Made by a program: the position numbers and the translations under genes
Part shown: one piece after another, positions 46,981 to 64,000 of the stretch
How positions within the stretch are numbered: the first letter of the stretch is position 1
Layout of the letters: each line of letters begins with the position of its first letter
NCBI GenBank assembly: GCA_013076295.1
Contig: RQOL01000855.1
Coordinates: 1,550,001 to 1,614,000 of the forward strand
Length of the DNA: 64,000 bases
Direction: 5' to 3'
Source of the DNA: Sanderia malayensis
Taxonomy: Eukaryota > Cnidaria > Scyphozoa > Semaeostomeae > Pelagiidae
Notes under the pieces: model-generated
Told to the model about the DNA's origin: nothing
Seen by the model: only the letters and a program-made list of their open reading frames with translations
Database searches by the model: none

Positions 46981-48306
46981 TTTATTGATGCTTCGAATTT
47001 AGTTTAGGACACAAATGACAACACTTTTCTTTCATAAGATGATTTTTCATCGATATGTGTGTATGTGTGTTTGTATATGCATACATGGAAGGGTTCAACT
47101 GCCCCAACTAGGCGTATGTGACTGCAAAAGCGGTGTACTTGTTTAGTCCACAATATTTTTATTCATTAGCTGAATTTGTTCACTAGCATTCCACCGAGCG
47201 AGCTCCAATCTAGGCCATATTTTCTCCGTGTCTATTCTTCTATCTCCTTTTAGATAAATGCTTGCTGTGTGATTTTATCGTGGTAAGACTGTAAGTGCCT
47301 TTTTTCATAATTTTTTTAAACGTCTTTGCTGGCTGCAAATTAATATTCCTCGTGTAGTCTATAACTCGCACTATTCTTTCTCCTATCTTATTGTTTGTGT
47401 TATGATTGCTCTGCATGCAAAGTCATGTTTTATGCATAATCGACATGAATGATGATTCATACACATATTCCGTTCCATCTGAAATCTTTTCATTTACCTT
47501 TTCATTAATATTCATTGCCACCAGTAATGCCCTGTCAGGCATTTTCGTCACCACACACTGACTGTTTTCAAAATTCAGAATGTTTCTCTCAATAGCTTCT
47601 CGTAAGCTGCTTAGCAGAGAACCCACCTCTGAGAACCGCAGTATCGCAACTTTACCAGGCAACCCCCTGTAATTGACGTGAAAATACATGCAAATTCTCC
47701 TGTACAAGACTCTAAACATGGGGGTTGATCATCATTACCAGATTCTAGGATATGTGATGCTATGTGGTTGTGGTTGTATTCAGATCTATAGGATGCTATG
47801 ATATTGCTTTATTGCGTTCAAGACATCCAGACAGAGAAATATTTAGAGTCGTTACTGCCAGTTTAGCAACATAGGTTTGGTTGTGTTAATCTTAATGCGT
47901 GTTTATTCCGGCGATTGTCTAGAAATCAGTGTTTTACAACATTTTACAATCTTATTTGCCTTGACGTAGGTCTTAAAGGTGTTTTCGTATTGTTATTACT
48001 TGAACAACTGGTTCTGCGTGTCTTTTACCTGCTTGTTGAAATGTTTGAATACAACTGCACCTGCGTGGCTTGTATTATCAGCTGAATACGTGATTATCTG
48101 CTCGACATTGAAGCATAGCAACTTTATGATCCGATTCCTGGCTTTACACGGGTATCCTCTCTGTACTACTGTTCGATCAAAGACAGTAAAACATTGTTAA
48201 GCGAACTGCTCTGAGAGACAGAGCATCTATGTCAATTCTTATAATTCGTAACGACTGAGCACATTCATGCGAAGATTTCTTTGACAACTCTGTTGCCGAA
48301 GACAAC
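46981..48306. other. Divergent gene-free stretch
   Basis: Separates the starts of the ankyrin and JmjC genes. An open minus-strand segment at 47423-47719, preceded by an acceptor-like tract, could be an exon but matches no family I know. Otherwise nothing seen. Confidence 0.35.
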
Positions 48307-50796
48307 ATGACTACTGAAATGCGTAAATCCAATGCTACAGACATTGACAAGTCTAAAAAGCAACCAAAGAATGCATCGACGCAGCCGCAAGTAAAATTCA
48401 AACCCAAGCGAAAGAAAACATCCTCATATTATAACATTACCAACAAGACAAAACTTGGCTGCCTGATTGCAGTCGTGGGTATTGTCATTGCTCATGTCGC
48501 ATCTCGTTATTTTTCGAATCTGGCATCAGTTGGAAAATTCTCTTCAAAACAACCATATCGTTTCAAGAGGACCCCGGCACCAGAGTTTGATATTTCAAGG
48601 GGGATTGAACGAAGATCCAATCTTTCTCTGGAAGAGTTTATTCAACTATACGACGCAAAATGGTAAGTTCGTTTTAACTCCTACTATATCCATTGTTTTA
48701 TACTACGATTGTTTTTGTTACCCAATCTAAATTATTTCAGCAGGTATATAATATAGAATTTTAGTCATCGCAGCAAGTTTTTATCATGAACAACTGACGT
48801 GTATCTCTTGCAGGCCTGTGCTAATCACAGATGCAATGAAAGATTGGCCAGCCATGGAAAAATGGAGCAAAAGATTCTTCATGCAAAACTATGGAAGTGA
48901 AATCGTTTCATTCAAAGGAGTCCATGTAAACATCACATTTTTTACTCACTTGAATCCTACTCAGGTCCAACTGTACACATCATACTAACATCAGAAAAAC
49001 CACTTTCAGTGTTTTATACCATTTTGCACTTATAATTGTCCTTCATCTGGAAATCTACGTCAAAAACGAGCATGACGTTGTATTTTTGAGCCAAATATGA
49101 AAACAAAAAAGCGGAGTCATTGTTCCAATGCGTTAAGAAATCAATGCTTGACATATCTGGGGAATTAAAGGATTTATGCACATCAATTTCTACAGTTTCG
49201 TCCATTTTAATGAATCTTCCTCTGAATTTCAATCTTCTTTGAATCTTCTTTGAATCTTCTTTGAATCTTCTTTGAATCTTCTTTAAATCTTCTTTGAACC
49301 TTTTTTGAATCTTCTTTGAATTTTCTCTGAATCTCCCAATTTTACTTTGTAATTCAAGGGAACTTTGGATAAAAGAGAAGGTCTGGCTGCTCCTTTGCGA
49401 GTATTCTTACAGCATGTTCATGAATCCAGTCGATATTCGTGGTCTTATGTCAACGATGAAGTATTTATTGTCCGAAATCCAGATCTCCGAAATGACATAA
49501 GAACGCCTGTAAGCATTATATACAATCGTAATCAGTTATTTACAATTCATAATTGTTATAGATATCGACATATACCTTTCAATTCTTTATCCCTACAGAT
49601 TTATTTGAAAGAAGATTTTTTTTCGCTTTTACCCGAATCTATAAGACCGTGGAATGCGATGCTACTCTGGGGCCCAAAGTATTCCAGATCCACTCTTCAT
49701 ATTGGTAGGTTTTTAAAAGTTCCAACATGCATTGCTTCTTCTGTGTATAGAATTATAGGCAATATAGATTGTAAGGTACTAAACAATTCTGTCCATTTAT
49801 CTTCAGATCCATACAATTGGACTGGAACTAACGCCGTTATTAAAGGACGAAAACTATGGAAGGTAAATGGTTGGCCAATGTAATCCAATCCTATTGATTT
49901 CATTTAATCTTTCTGTGCTTAGAATAGAAGATCAAATTTTACCAGGCAAGTAAGCCTGGCTGCTTATTATACTTCTTGTAATAGAGATGATGTGATTTTG
50001 CAGATGTATCCCCCTGGCCAGGATCATCTTTTGTATGTTCCAGCTGGTAGAAAATCTGGTTTCCCTTTGGATTGTCTGAAATACCAAAGTGACGCTGATG
50101 CCTATGATTATAATGCAAAAAAATACCCACTGTTAAAGAAGGCAAGGGCAATAGAATTCGAACAACGTGCAGGAGAAATGCTAATTATTCCTACTGGATG
50201 GTTTCACCAGGTAATCAGATGATTGATGATTGATGATTGATGATTGATGATTGATGATTGATGATTGATGATTGATGATTGATGATTGATGATTGATGAT
50301 TGATGATTACTTTAGGTATTCAACGATGAGGAAACTCTAGCAATCAGCAGTCAGATAATGAATTCTCAGAATCATAGGTATTTAAACATCGTTTCCATCT
50401 GACATTGTCAGATGCATTCATTGTAGCTACCATCGAACTATCTGCAGACAATTTCCTCCATTCCTTCATGTCAGTCTTCCTCTCAATCAGCTATAAACTA
50501 CGCTAAACATCTTGTTAAACTTTGCAGAGAGGTTCTTGAAGAAATAATCAAAGGACAGAACGTAAAAAAAGAAGATATTTCGGCTGACTTCGATTCTTTT
50601 TCACCGAAAGAAAAAGTATGTCGAATGTATTTTGTAAATGATTTGTTTCGTGCTGCATTTTCTAGCCTAATTAATTTTTCTGCATATTTTGATCTCATAG
50701 GTTGAACATATAATATCACTGTTCCCAAAGAGCGTAATTGAACACGGAAGACTTGTACATAAAGACATTATGGACCAACTGGATGGTATCAAATAA
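48307..50796 (+). CDS. Membrane-anchored JmjC-domain oxygenase
   Basis: Nine exons: 48307-48662, 48814-48925, 49359-49508, 49599-49704, 49807-49862, 50004-50210, 50316-50377, 50528-50615 and 50701-50796; 410 aa. The Fe(II)/2-oxoglutarate centre appears intact: RSTLHIDPYNWTGTN supplies His-x-Asp, KGRKLWKMYPPG the 2OG-binding Lys context, and GEMLIIPTGWFHQV the distal His. A Lys-rich cytosolic-type N-terminus is followed by a hydrophobic helix at about 51-68 (LGCLIAVVGIVIAHVA), which predicts a type II membrane protein with the catalytic domain in the lumen. Related in fold to JMJD6/HSPBAP1, but no specific orthologue was recognised. Substrate unknown; a lumenal protein hydroxylase is inference. 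AATAAA overlaps the stop codon. Confidence 0.85.
49225..49335 (+). repeat. 11-bp minisatellite (gaatcttcttt)n
   Basis: About ten copies in intron 2 of the JmjC gene, ending about 25 bp before the exon 3 acceptor. Confidence 0.9.
50217..50308 (+). repeat. Heptamer repeat (atgattg)n
   Basis: About 13 near-perfect copies starting seven bases after a splice donor and ending just before the next acceptor; nearly the whole intron is repeat. Confidence 0.95.
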
Positions 50797-51364
50797 ATAA
50801 AAATAAACTGAATTGATTCATGAATTCATACAATGACGCTTTATGTTTTATGTACATCTACGAACTGGAATGCCTTTCTTATCACATCTAGCATTTGAAG
50901 TCTTTTTCTGCATATACTTTCGTCATTGTCACATCTCCTCTTGTACCAAAACAGTTTCTGTCTAGGCAATCTCCTAAGACAACTTTTAAATACATTTTCG
51001 TCATTGCATTCTCAATAGTATTGTATGGCAATTGTTGTATTTTAGTATTTGCATTGTAGTTATGTTATAATCCTGTTTAAGATTGATTGATGAATAGTAA
51101 TGAGTTGAAATTGAAACCCTAATTTGGCTTGAAGGAGAGCGTGAGACACGACACGACACAGCACAACACAACACAACACAACACAACACAACACAACACA
51201 ACACAACACAATACGACACAGCACAACACTGGTTGGGTTGGGCTGTTGTGTTGGGTGGGCTGGGCACAGATTCGGCTTCGGTATTATATGCATTATGGTG
51301 TTCTTCTGCAAGACCTAATTTAAAATATTCGCTATTTGGAATTTAGTTTTTCAATCAAGAAGTG
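50797..51364. other. Intergenic, with (acaac)n array at 51150-51235
   Basis: 3' flank of the JmjC gene and upstream flank of the fucosyltransferase. The pentamer array acacaacacaac is imperfect at both ends. Nothing else recognised. Confidence 0.6.
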
Positions 51365-52603
51365 ATGGAGCTAATTACAAAAACGTTTATATTTTTACTG
51401 CTGTCAGTTTTGATAATATTTATGGCCATTGAGTTTGAATTTGCAGAGCGGTTTTCTATTAAAATGACTTCACCCTTTAGACATAATTTGGGCCTAGACA
51501 GATACAGAGACAGGAACAATGCAGAAGATGCAACTGCGATGAGCACCAAAAAACGAAAGGTAATTTTAGTTTACACAACCTTGTTCGGTGCGAGAGAATG
51601 GTATAATCTTCCAGAAAAAGACGCTGAAAACTTCACAAAAGCTTGTAAATGTAAAGTTCAGAATTGCGAAATAACATATAACAACGACCGGTTGGCAGAA
51701 AGTGATGCAGTTATATTTCACGCGAGAGACATGCCATCTCCTGAGCATTTGCGACAAATAAGCGCAAGCAGCAGGCCTGCTCACCAAAGATGGGTTTATT
51801 TTATATCTGAGAATCCAATGAATACACCTGATCGTACTCCGCTAAACGGATTGTTTAACTGGACAATGACTTACAAGAAGGAGAGTGATATTTGGATACC
51901 TTACAAGAAATATGAGAAACTTGGCCCCGATGATCCTGTCCCCAAAGACATCAATTACGGGGCACAGAAGACTGCGATATTCAACCAAACACTGGCACTT
52001 GCGTTGTGGGTGGTAAGTAATTGTAATGCAAAAAGGAATGATTTGGTTAAGAAGTTACAAGATTTTATTCCTATTGATGTTGGCGGTGGATGTGGGTATA
52101 TGTACAAGAGAAATGTTGCCAACTGTAACAGCAATGGTAGAGAAGGTTGTATGGATAGAATCAAAAAGTACAAATTCTATTTATCATTGGAAAATACCTT
52201 CTGTGACCAATATGTGACAGAAAAATATTGGTACAACCCGTTGGAACATGATTCTGTGCCAATCGTTCTTGGAGCCGGTCCGTATGATGACCCCAAAGTT
52301 GCAATACCAGGATCTTTCATTGATGCTCAAAAGTTTTCAAGTGTGAAAGAATTAGGTAACTATTTGATCCATCTGGATAAGAATGACAAGGAATACAACG
52401 AGTATTTTGCATGGAAGAAAAAATATCGATTAACCAAAGACGTTTTTGGTTGGCCTTATCCAGCGATTTGGAGCTGTGAAATATGTGAAAAACTTTACCG
52501 TGATAGAGAGCAGAAAGTTTATGATAAACTCTCAGATTTTTGGAATTACGAGGATTGCAGAGGCAAAGATACAAAGTTTCTTGAAATGTTAAGTAAATCA
52601 TAA
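51365..52603 (+). CDS. Alpha-1,3-fucosyltransferase (GT10), Golgi type II
   Basis: 412 aa, intronless. Transfers fucose from GDP-fucose to N-acetylglucosamine on glycans in the Golgi. N-terminal signal anchor at about 6-22 (TFIFLLLSVLIIFMAIE), then a stem and catalytic domain. GT10 motifs: RWVYFISENPMNTPD (acceptor side), FNWTMTYKKESDIWIPY, and the donor-binding block KFYLSLENTFCDQYVTEKYW with NPLEHDSVPIVLG. CEICEKL near the C-terminus matches the conserved CxxC. Start chosen at the second ATG-type codon because the upstream codon is GTG. Probably active. The intronless form amid intron-rich neighbours may reflect an old retrocopy. Confidence 0.95.
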   Translation: MELITKTFIFLLLSVLIIFMAIEFEFAERFSIKMTSPFRHNLGLDRYRDRNNAEDATAMSTKKRKVILVYTTLFGAREWYNLPEKDAENFTKACKCKVQNCEITYNNDRLAESDAVIFHARDMPSPEHLRQISASSRPAHQRWVYFISENPMNTPDRTPLNGLFNWTMTYKKESDIWIPYKKYEKLGPDDPVPKDINYGAQKTAIFNQTLALALWVVSNCNAKRNDLVKKLQDFIPIDVGGGCGYMYKRNVANCNSNGREGCMDRIKKYKFYLSLENTFCDQYVTEKYWYNPLEHDSVPIVLGAGPYDDPKVAIPGSFIDAQKFSSVKELGNYLIHLDKNDKEYNEYFAWKKKYRLTKDVFGWPYPAIWSCEICEKLYRDREQKVYDKLSDFWNYEDCRGKDTKFLEMLSKS

Positions 52604-53198
52604 GCTCTCAAAAGAAGGATTGCACATCAAGTTGAAAATTCGAACAACGTTTATTTATTTTCACATCCAGTGTTTACTAGGACTCTACATTACAAGTTGA
52701 GTTGGGGTTACTAAAATAAAAAATTGCCATTTTACATTTTTGTTTTACATTTCATATTTTTATGCTATTTAGTTTAATTTGAATTTTGGTTTGAATTTTT
52801 CGTTGTTGAACCCACATCTGAACTGCCCTGCACTGCTCCATGTTGTGCATGCAAGCACCTGTTGCTTCTATGAGCAAGTAAATTCTATGAACTCTAATCA
52901 ATTCTAATCAGCAACACACAATCTTGACATTGTTCGCAATTTCAAAAAAAGTAGGCGTAATTCAAAACCTTGTAACGAAAGGGGGGCGTATTAAAGATGA
53001 GGGGGTTCAATAAAGTTTAACGGTATCTGAATCTTCGTCTGTAATTTTCGGTTGGAGGAAACATCCAATCCTTGCCAGCCCCAACCGAATATTAGCCTGA
53101 CATTTGGGTGGTTTTCTTCTGCAGCAAGCACTAAAGACATCTCTGACCTCGACAACAAGAAAAGTAATTGTATACTTTGGTTTTTATTGATAAATTAA
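52604..53198. other. Fucosyltransferase 3' flank and JMJD6 upstream
   Basis: AATAAA at about 52713. A short inverted pair ttcggttgg/ccaaccgaa lies at about 53048-53090, and a GC-rich 'ggggggcgtatt' fragment at about 52980 resembles the foldback family. No gene seen. Confidence 0.4.
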
Positions 53199-55932
53199 AT
53201 GAATACAATAAGCAAAAAATCAGAAAGTGTTATACAGGATGCAAGAGAGCGAGCTAGGCCAGGTGAGCAAGGATAAATTAAATTTTTATTTAAATAATAA
53301 TGATAATGAAATGATGATTGTTCTAATTCTTAAACTTGTTTTAACTCCTCAATGCTGACATTGTGCTTTCTAAATCTAATTTTATCTATTTCTGGAAATT
53401 TTGTTAGAATTAAAGGGAAGTAATGGTTGGTCAAAGTATAGTTTCTTCCAAAATTCCAAGTTGTCAAGTTTGGATGTGAAAGATAATGTGCAAAGAATTG
53501 ATGTCAGACAGATTTCTGAGGATGAATTTGTTGAAAAATTTGACAAACCTAAGATTCCTGTTGTTATGACACATGTACAAGATCACTGGATGGCTGGAAA
53601 GAAATGGAGGGTGGAGGTGAGAGGCAAATTGCATTAGTGTAACAATAATGTCTTTATGCTTGCTGCTACAAATCTTGCTGTTTCTTATGCTGTATGCATG
53701 TCTGCTGTTGCTATCGAGAGTTTCTTGTCAATTTGCTTCAGCGTCTTCTAAAGAAGTACAGAAATCAGAGATTCAAAGTTGGAGAAGACAACGATGGATA
53801 CTCAGTAAAGATGAAAATGAAATATTATGTTGATTATATGCGATCACAGACGGATGACAGTCCATTATACATATTTGATGGATCATTTGGTGAAGTAAGC
53901 TACTGAAAATCGTCAATATTATTGTTAAATCAATAATTAAATCATTTCAGCAATTATATTCAACCCCGAATTTGGTCTTTGCAAACTTTGGATGACATTC
54001 GAATGGAGCTATGATTGTTTATTTCAGCATCCAAAAAAGAAGAAACTATTACAAGATTATGAAGTTCCAAGATTCTTTGTGGATGATCTGTTTCGATATG
54101 CAGGTGAAAAAAGAAGACCTCCTTATAGGTAACTCAATTCAATCTGAATACAATATGTACCAGCATCTTGGCATATGTCCCAGTAATCATTAAATAAGAA
54201 GTGTATTCTATGGTGTTGACAAGTTATGACATGAAGGATTCTCTGTTCAGATGGGTTGTCATGGGACCACGCAGGTCAGGAACTGGCATCCATATTGATC
54301 CACTTGGAACAAGTGCATGGAACGCACTCGTAACAGGACACAAAAGATGGGCCTTGCTACCCTCGCATACTCCGCGTGAACTTGTAAAAGTTCCAAGGTC
54401 CGAAGGGAAGCATCAATCAGACGAAGCAATAATGTGGTTTGAAAAAGTTTATCCGAAAACACAGCTACCAAGTTGGCCACAGAATTGTCCACTGGTGAGG
54501 CTCTACCATAGCAACTGCTGTATAACTTTTAGCATAGTCATTAAAGAATACCAAGGTTATTTTTCATAATGCTACAACGTGGATAAACGTCCTCGGGACA
54601 CTTACGGGGGTGTCTCTTTCCATCCCATGAAGTTGCGATAAGCACCCCCCTCCAAATAAGCACCCCCAAAGACAATTCCAAATACACCCTTGTGATTACT
54701 GTGGGAAAGAAATTTGCTGAAGATCGTCTCCATAGACAACATTGTTTTGTGGAGGAAAGGGATGAAGGATGAGTGTAAAATATGCAAAATGTCTTTGGAT
54801 GTTTGTTGCCCACTGTATGAGGAATATTGGATTGACTCCAGTGTGATTTGTTTTCAGTTGGAGATTCTACAAAAGCCTGGGGAGACAGTTTTTATTCCTG
54901 CTGGTTGGTGGCATGTCGTTATGAACCTTGATGATACCGTTGCTGTTACGCAGAATTTCTGCTCAGTTGCAAACTTTTCTGTGATATGGCACAAGACAGT
55001 AAGGTATGTTGCGCTGAATATATCATGAAAACATTCTGAGCGCTTCAATGCAGAATGCTTTGATCTTTAACTATCTGTAATTGTTGCTTTTGTCTTGTTG
55101 ATAGAGGGCGGCCAAAGTTATCACAGAAATGGTATAAAACACTGAAAGTGAGTTATATTAATTATGATTGCTACTGCGTAGCGAAGCGAACCCTCTTAAA
55201 GCATTATGATACATTTTAATTCCAGAAACATCGCCCGGAGATAGCAAGAATTGCGGACACGGTAAATCTTGAAGAAGAAACGGGGGTCGCATCTGATTCT
55301 AGTTCATCCTGTTCATCATCATCGTCATCGTCATCATCTTCTGAAGGTAGTTCGGCGTCTGAAAGCGAGGCTGATTCAGCGTCTGATAGCGACGAAGAGC
55401 GGGAACGAGGCAAACATAACAGCAGAGCTAAAAGGTATCTTTGCTAAATTGTTCACGTATACACAATACACGCATACACAACGCAAGCACACAAGCACAC
55501 ATGACACGACATACACAAAACAACCACATACGACACGACATACACAAAACAACCACACACGACACGACATACACAAGACAACCACACACGACATGACATA
55601 CACAAAACAACCACACACGACACGACATACATACACATACATGCTCAATATACTATTGCTATAATGTTATGTAATGTTAGAGGGATAGCGCATAGGAGTA
55701 GCCAGGAATTGCGTAAGGTGGAAGTTATTACACCGATAGTCAAACGATAGGAAGAGCAGTTGAATGAATGTAATAATAAATGAAAACTGCTGCAATTGGG
55801 CAAACCGTAGCTCCCTGGTGTCTCCCCCTGTGACTACGTCCCTGAAATAGGGGAAGCCTTGATTATCACTAATCTGAATTTATTTCTTTATACAGACGAA
55901 GACTTGATGGATCAAATGATGTACCATTGTGA
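53199..55932 (+). CDS. JMJD6: JMJD6, arginine demethylase/lysyl hydroxylase
   Basis: Nine exons: 53199-53262, 53408-53616, 53742-53894, 54028-54128, 54251-54494, 54858-55003, 55105-55147, 55226-55434 and 55896-55932; 401 aa (human 403). Nuclear 2-oxoglutarate oxygenase acting on splicing factors and histones. Near-identical to the family: [15 protein letters not shown] at the start, [19 protein letters not shown], then [19 protein letters not shown] (His-x-Asp iron ligands), [18 protein letters not shown] and [16 protein letters not shown] (distal His). The poly-Ser/acidic segment after [10 protein letters not shown] (about 331-380) is conserved, as is a basic tail. Confidence 0.98.
55488..55636 (+). 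repeat. 27-bp minisatellite (cacacgacacgacatacacaa)
   Basis: Five copies in the last JMJD6 intron. It lies directly after the poly-Ser exon and is open in one frame. Confidence 0.9.
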
Positions 55933-56811
55933 ATTCCATGATGAACAAAGTAGTTTCAAGAGTTGTGGTGAATTTTCTCGGTCTCTCGTCTGGTAATCTT
56001 GAGATATCTTCATGCTTCATAGCAGAGGCGCTCATGATGAATACGATGAAAGGAAATAGCTTTTTTAAATATCCTTAAAGGACTTCCTGGAACAGTATAT
56101 TGTAGTTTTTTGTTTTTGTTATTTTTCGCTGCACGATTGAAAATGAAACTTTATTGGATTGTAAACGTTATGTGGTTAACGAAAACTCTTTATTTATCAA
56201 AGGCTAACTTTTTATGGAATGCTATTTCTTTTAATGATGCTTTTGTGTTGGAAATATCTCTTTGTGTTTTAGCGCCCCGCCCCCTCCACGCCCCCTTTTT
56301 TCTGAATAGTTCTCCCAAATAAAAGTAAGTGGTCTCTCTTTCGTGTTTTTCTTCTAAAGCAATGGAGACCACCTCACCGGTATTTGGCTGTATTAGGTAA
56401 TGGCGCATAAACGTATCTCGTCGTATTGTTTTATGGAGATGAATACTACTTAACTTGGATATTGGAATGAATTTTAAATTTATGTACACTTAGCTGTATG
56501 TTTCATTTTGTCAAGTGGATTCTGTTGCAAAGAATATTCCGTTGGTTTGTTGCTTTTTACTTTGTTTAGGCCGGCTCCTCCGCAAATTTTCTTCGCAAGA
56601 AAACAAGACCAAAGGATATTAAAAAATATACGACTCGTACTGCGAAATTATTATTCAAAATTCACCGGATATATTAGATGTTTATTATGGAGTAAAGTAA
56701 TCTAGGTGCTGGAACGAAAGCCGAACTTCGAAAAGTTTTATTTAAACAAGTATGGAACCTGGAATTGCAGATAAAAATTTATAGAAGAAAAATTTCACAT
56801 ATTGTCAAAAG
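55933..56811. other. JMJD6 3' flank and kinesin upstream region
   Basis: 3' UTR of JMJD6, then promoter and leader of the kinesin gene. No further gene recognised. Confidence 0.45.

Positions 56812-64000
<7,189 letters not shown>

Noticed and set aside
51129..51311. Cys/Val-rich and His/Thr-rich ORFs upstream of the fucosyltransferase
   Set aside because: Translations of the (acaac)n array.
53312..53360. C/D-like motif pair (atgatga ... ctga) upstream of JMJD6 exon 2
   Set aside because: Spacing is too short, the closing stem weak, and no rRNA complementarity was recognised.

Overview
This is 64 kb of an invertebrate animal genome: AT-rich, split genes with many short GT-AG introns (roughly 80-600 bp), and TTAGGG-type telomere-like repeats. 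Where vertebrates have duplicated pairs (RING1/RNF2, OTULIN/OTULINL, KIF21A/B), the gene here looks like one unduplicated ancestor. That argues against a vertebrate. A cnidarian, another early-branching animal or an invertebrate deuterostome would all fit; the window does not decide between them.

Layout. 0.1-4.3 kb (- strand): one gene for a secreted, very acidic protein built on about 30 copies of a 66-bp coding repeat. 4.3-8.6 kb: gene-poor, with an inverted repeat, a SINE-like piece, and a telomere-like satellite. 8.6-26.6 kb: a dense housekeeping block with UQCR10 (+), NUP35 (-), IDH1 (+), an OTULIN-family deubiquitinase (+), MRPL13 (+), GID8 (-), RPL15 (+) carrying a candidate intronic C/D snoRNA, and FAM199X (+). 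26.6-33.3 kb: gene-free, with a second satellite array followed directly by a 4.5-kb element whose terminal repeats are arranged A1...B1A2-B2. 33.4-64 kb: a NIMA-related kinase (+), RNF2/RING1 (+), an ankyrin-repeat protein (-), a membrane-anchored JmjC protein (+), an alpha-1,3-fucosyltransferase (+), JMJD6 (+), and the 5' part of a KIF21 kinesin (+) that runs off the end.

Most multi-exon models were built by hand from splice signals, reading phase and remembered protein families. Reading frame was checked exon by exon for each of them. Predicted lengths agree with remembered family sizes: IDH1 414 aa, RPL15 204 aa, JMJD6 401 aa, RNF2 362 aa, NUP35 371 aa. No database search was possible.

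The genes do not form one pathway; this is an ordinary animal neighbourhood. Two gene pairs are head to head with short shared promoters (NUP35/IDH1 and GID8/RPL15). Two JmjC oxygenase genes flank the fucosyltransferase. The most interesting items are the split-direct-repeat retroelement with a decayed tyrosine-recombinase tail, the OTULIN-family protein that joins a membrane anchor to an intact catalytic site, the RPL15 intronic snoRNA predicted to guide 18S Um627, the acidic repeat protein, and the two related telomere-like satellites whose monomers each carry a conserved hairpin.
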